From assembly GCA_023441845.1 (NCBI GenBank), contig JAEZNF010000477.1, positions 1-5,658 on the forward strand: a DNA stretch of 5,658 nucleotides, given 5' to 3'. A program made the position numbers and the translations under genes. This DNA is from Bacillota bacterium. GTDB taxonomy: Bacteria > Bacillota > Clostridia > Acetivibrionales > DSM-2933. Positions 5,509 to 5,658 of the stretch are shown here, one piece after another. The notes beneath the pieces were generated by a model, which was given only the letters and a program-made list of their open reading frames with translations, had not been told where the DNA came from and ran no database searches. The stretch's first letter is position 1; every line of letters begins with the position of its first letter.

Positions 5509-5658
5509 CTAATAAACGTTAAAGTCTTGAGAAAATCTGTTGAATTTCTCAATGATTTCAGGATTATACTCTATAAACTTATTGAATATGCTAATCTTGT
5601 GAAGGGTTGTAGCTGTTATGCCATGTTCAATCAACTCGGTTTCAATTAAGAGGCTCTC
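5509..5658 (-). CDS. Possible C-terminal end of an unidentified protein
   Basis: Reading the minus strand inward from the right edge gives 49 open codons ending in TAG (5511-5509). The peptide begins ESLLIETELIEHGITATT and ends EKFNRFSQDFNVY. Composition is plausible for a soluble, helical, charged protein, and there are no membrane segments. It lies about 180 nt upstream of mntH on the same strand and would be separately terminated or weakly read through. I do not recognise the family. The sequence is short, contains no methionine codon, and 49 open codons can arise by chance, so the call is tentative. A resemblance to short Spo0E-like peptides was considered and not supported. Confidence 0.35.
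   Translation of the reverse strand, partial: ESLLIETELIEHGITATTLHKISIFNKFIEYNPEIIEKFNRFSQDFNVY

Noticed and set aside
5509..5658. Spo0E-like phosphatase identity for the right-edge frame
   Set aside because: The ending SQDFNVY is superficially similar, but the spacing from SQ to the final Y is too short for the SQxLDxLI..Y signature.
1..5658. CRISPR arrays, tRNA or rRNA genes, insertion sequences, phage genes
   Set aside because: No regularly spaced repeats, cloverleaf pattern, transposase or phage motifs were seen in any region.

Overview
The window looks like chromosomal DNA from a low-to-moderate-GC Gram-positive anaerobe of the class Clostridia. The evidence is AGGAGG-type Shine-Dalgarno sequences, sigma-A-like promoters, AT-rich gaps rich in hairpins, and the sequences of the three recognisable proteins. 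A cellulolytic 'cluster III' relative would fit, but the genus cannot be fixed from the sequence alone.

Layout. (1) Positions 1-1721, minus strand: lepA (elongation factor 4), complete at its N-terminus and cut by the left edge about 30 codons before its expected stop. (2) 1722-2172: a 451-base divergent intergenic region with a minus-strand promoter for lepA, a good plus-strand promoter for amtB, and a long amtB leader of about 270 nt. The leader holds a 7-bp hairpin, a competing stem and an intrinsic terminator, all ahead of the amtB ribosome binding site. (3) 2173-3525, plus strand: amtB, an Amt-family ammonium transporter with the conserved pore residues and an extended C-terminal tail. 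(4) 3526-4004: a 479-base convergent gap with no convincing gene. It holds a GC-rich hairpin, a strong bidirectional terminator and an 84-bp structured inverted repeat that resembles a miniature element or an RNA structure. (5) 4005-5312, minus strand: mntH, an Nramp-family Mn2+/Fe2+ transporter that probably starts at TTG. Upstream is a cluster of CTAAT/ATTAG half-sites that could be a metal-regulator operator. (6) 5509-5658, minus strand: the last 49 codons of a possible unidentified gene entering from the right edge.

The genes do not form an operon. lepA and amtB diverge; amtB and mntH converge and share the terminator between them. amtB and mntH are both nutrient-uptake genes that are usually controlled by supply. 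amtB seems to be controlled in its transcribed leader (termination control), and mntH probably by a DNA-binding repressor.

The best candidate for something undescribed is the amtB leader at 1946-2030, where mutually exclusive stems sit just ahead of an intrinsic terminator. Second are the 84-bp nested inverted repeat at 3837-3920 and a natural Asp-to-Asn change in the MntH proton pathway.
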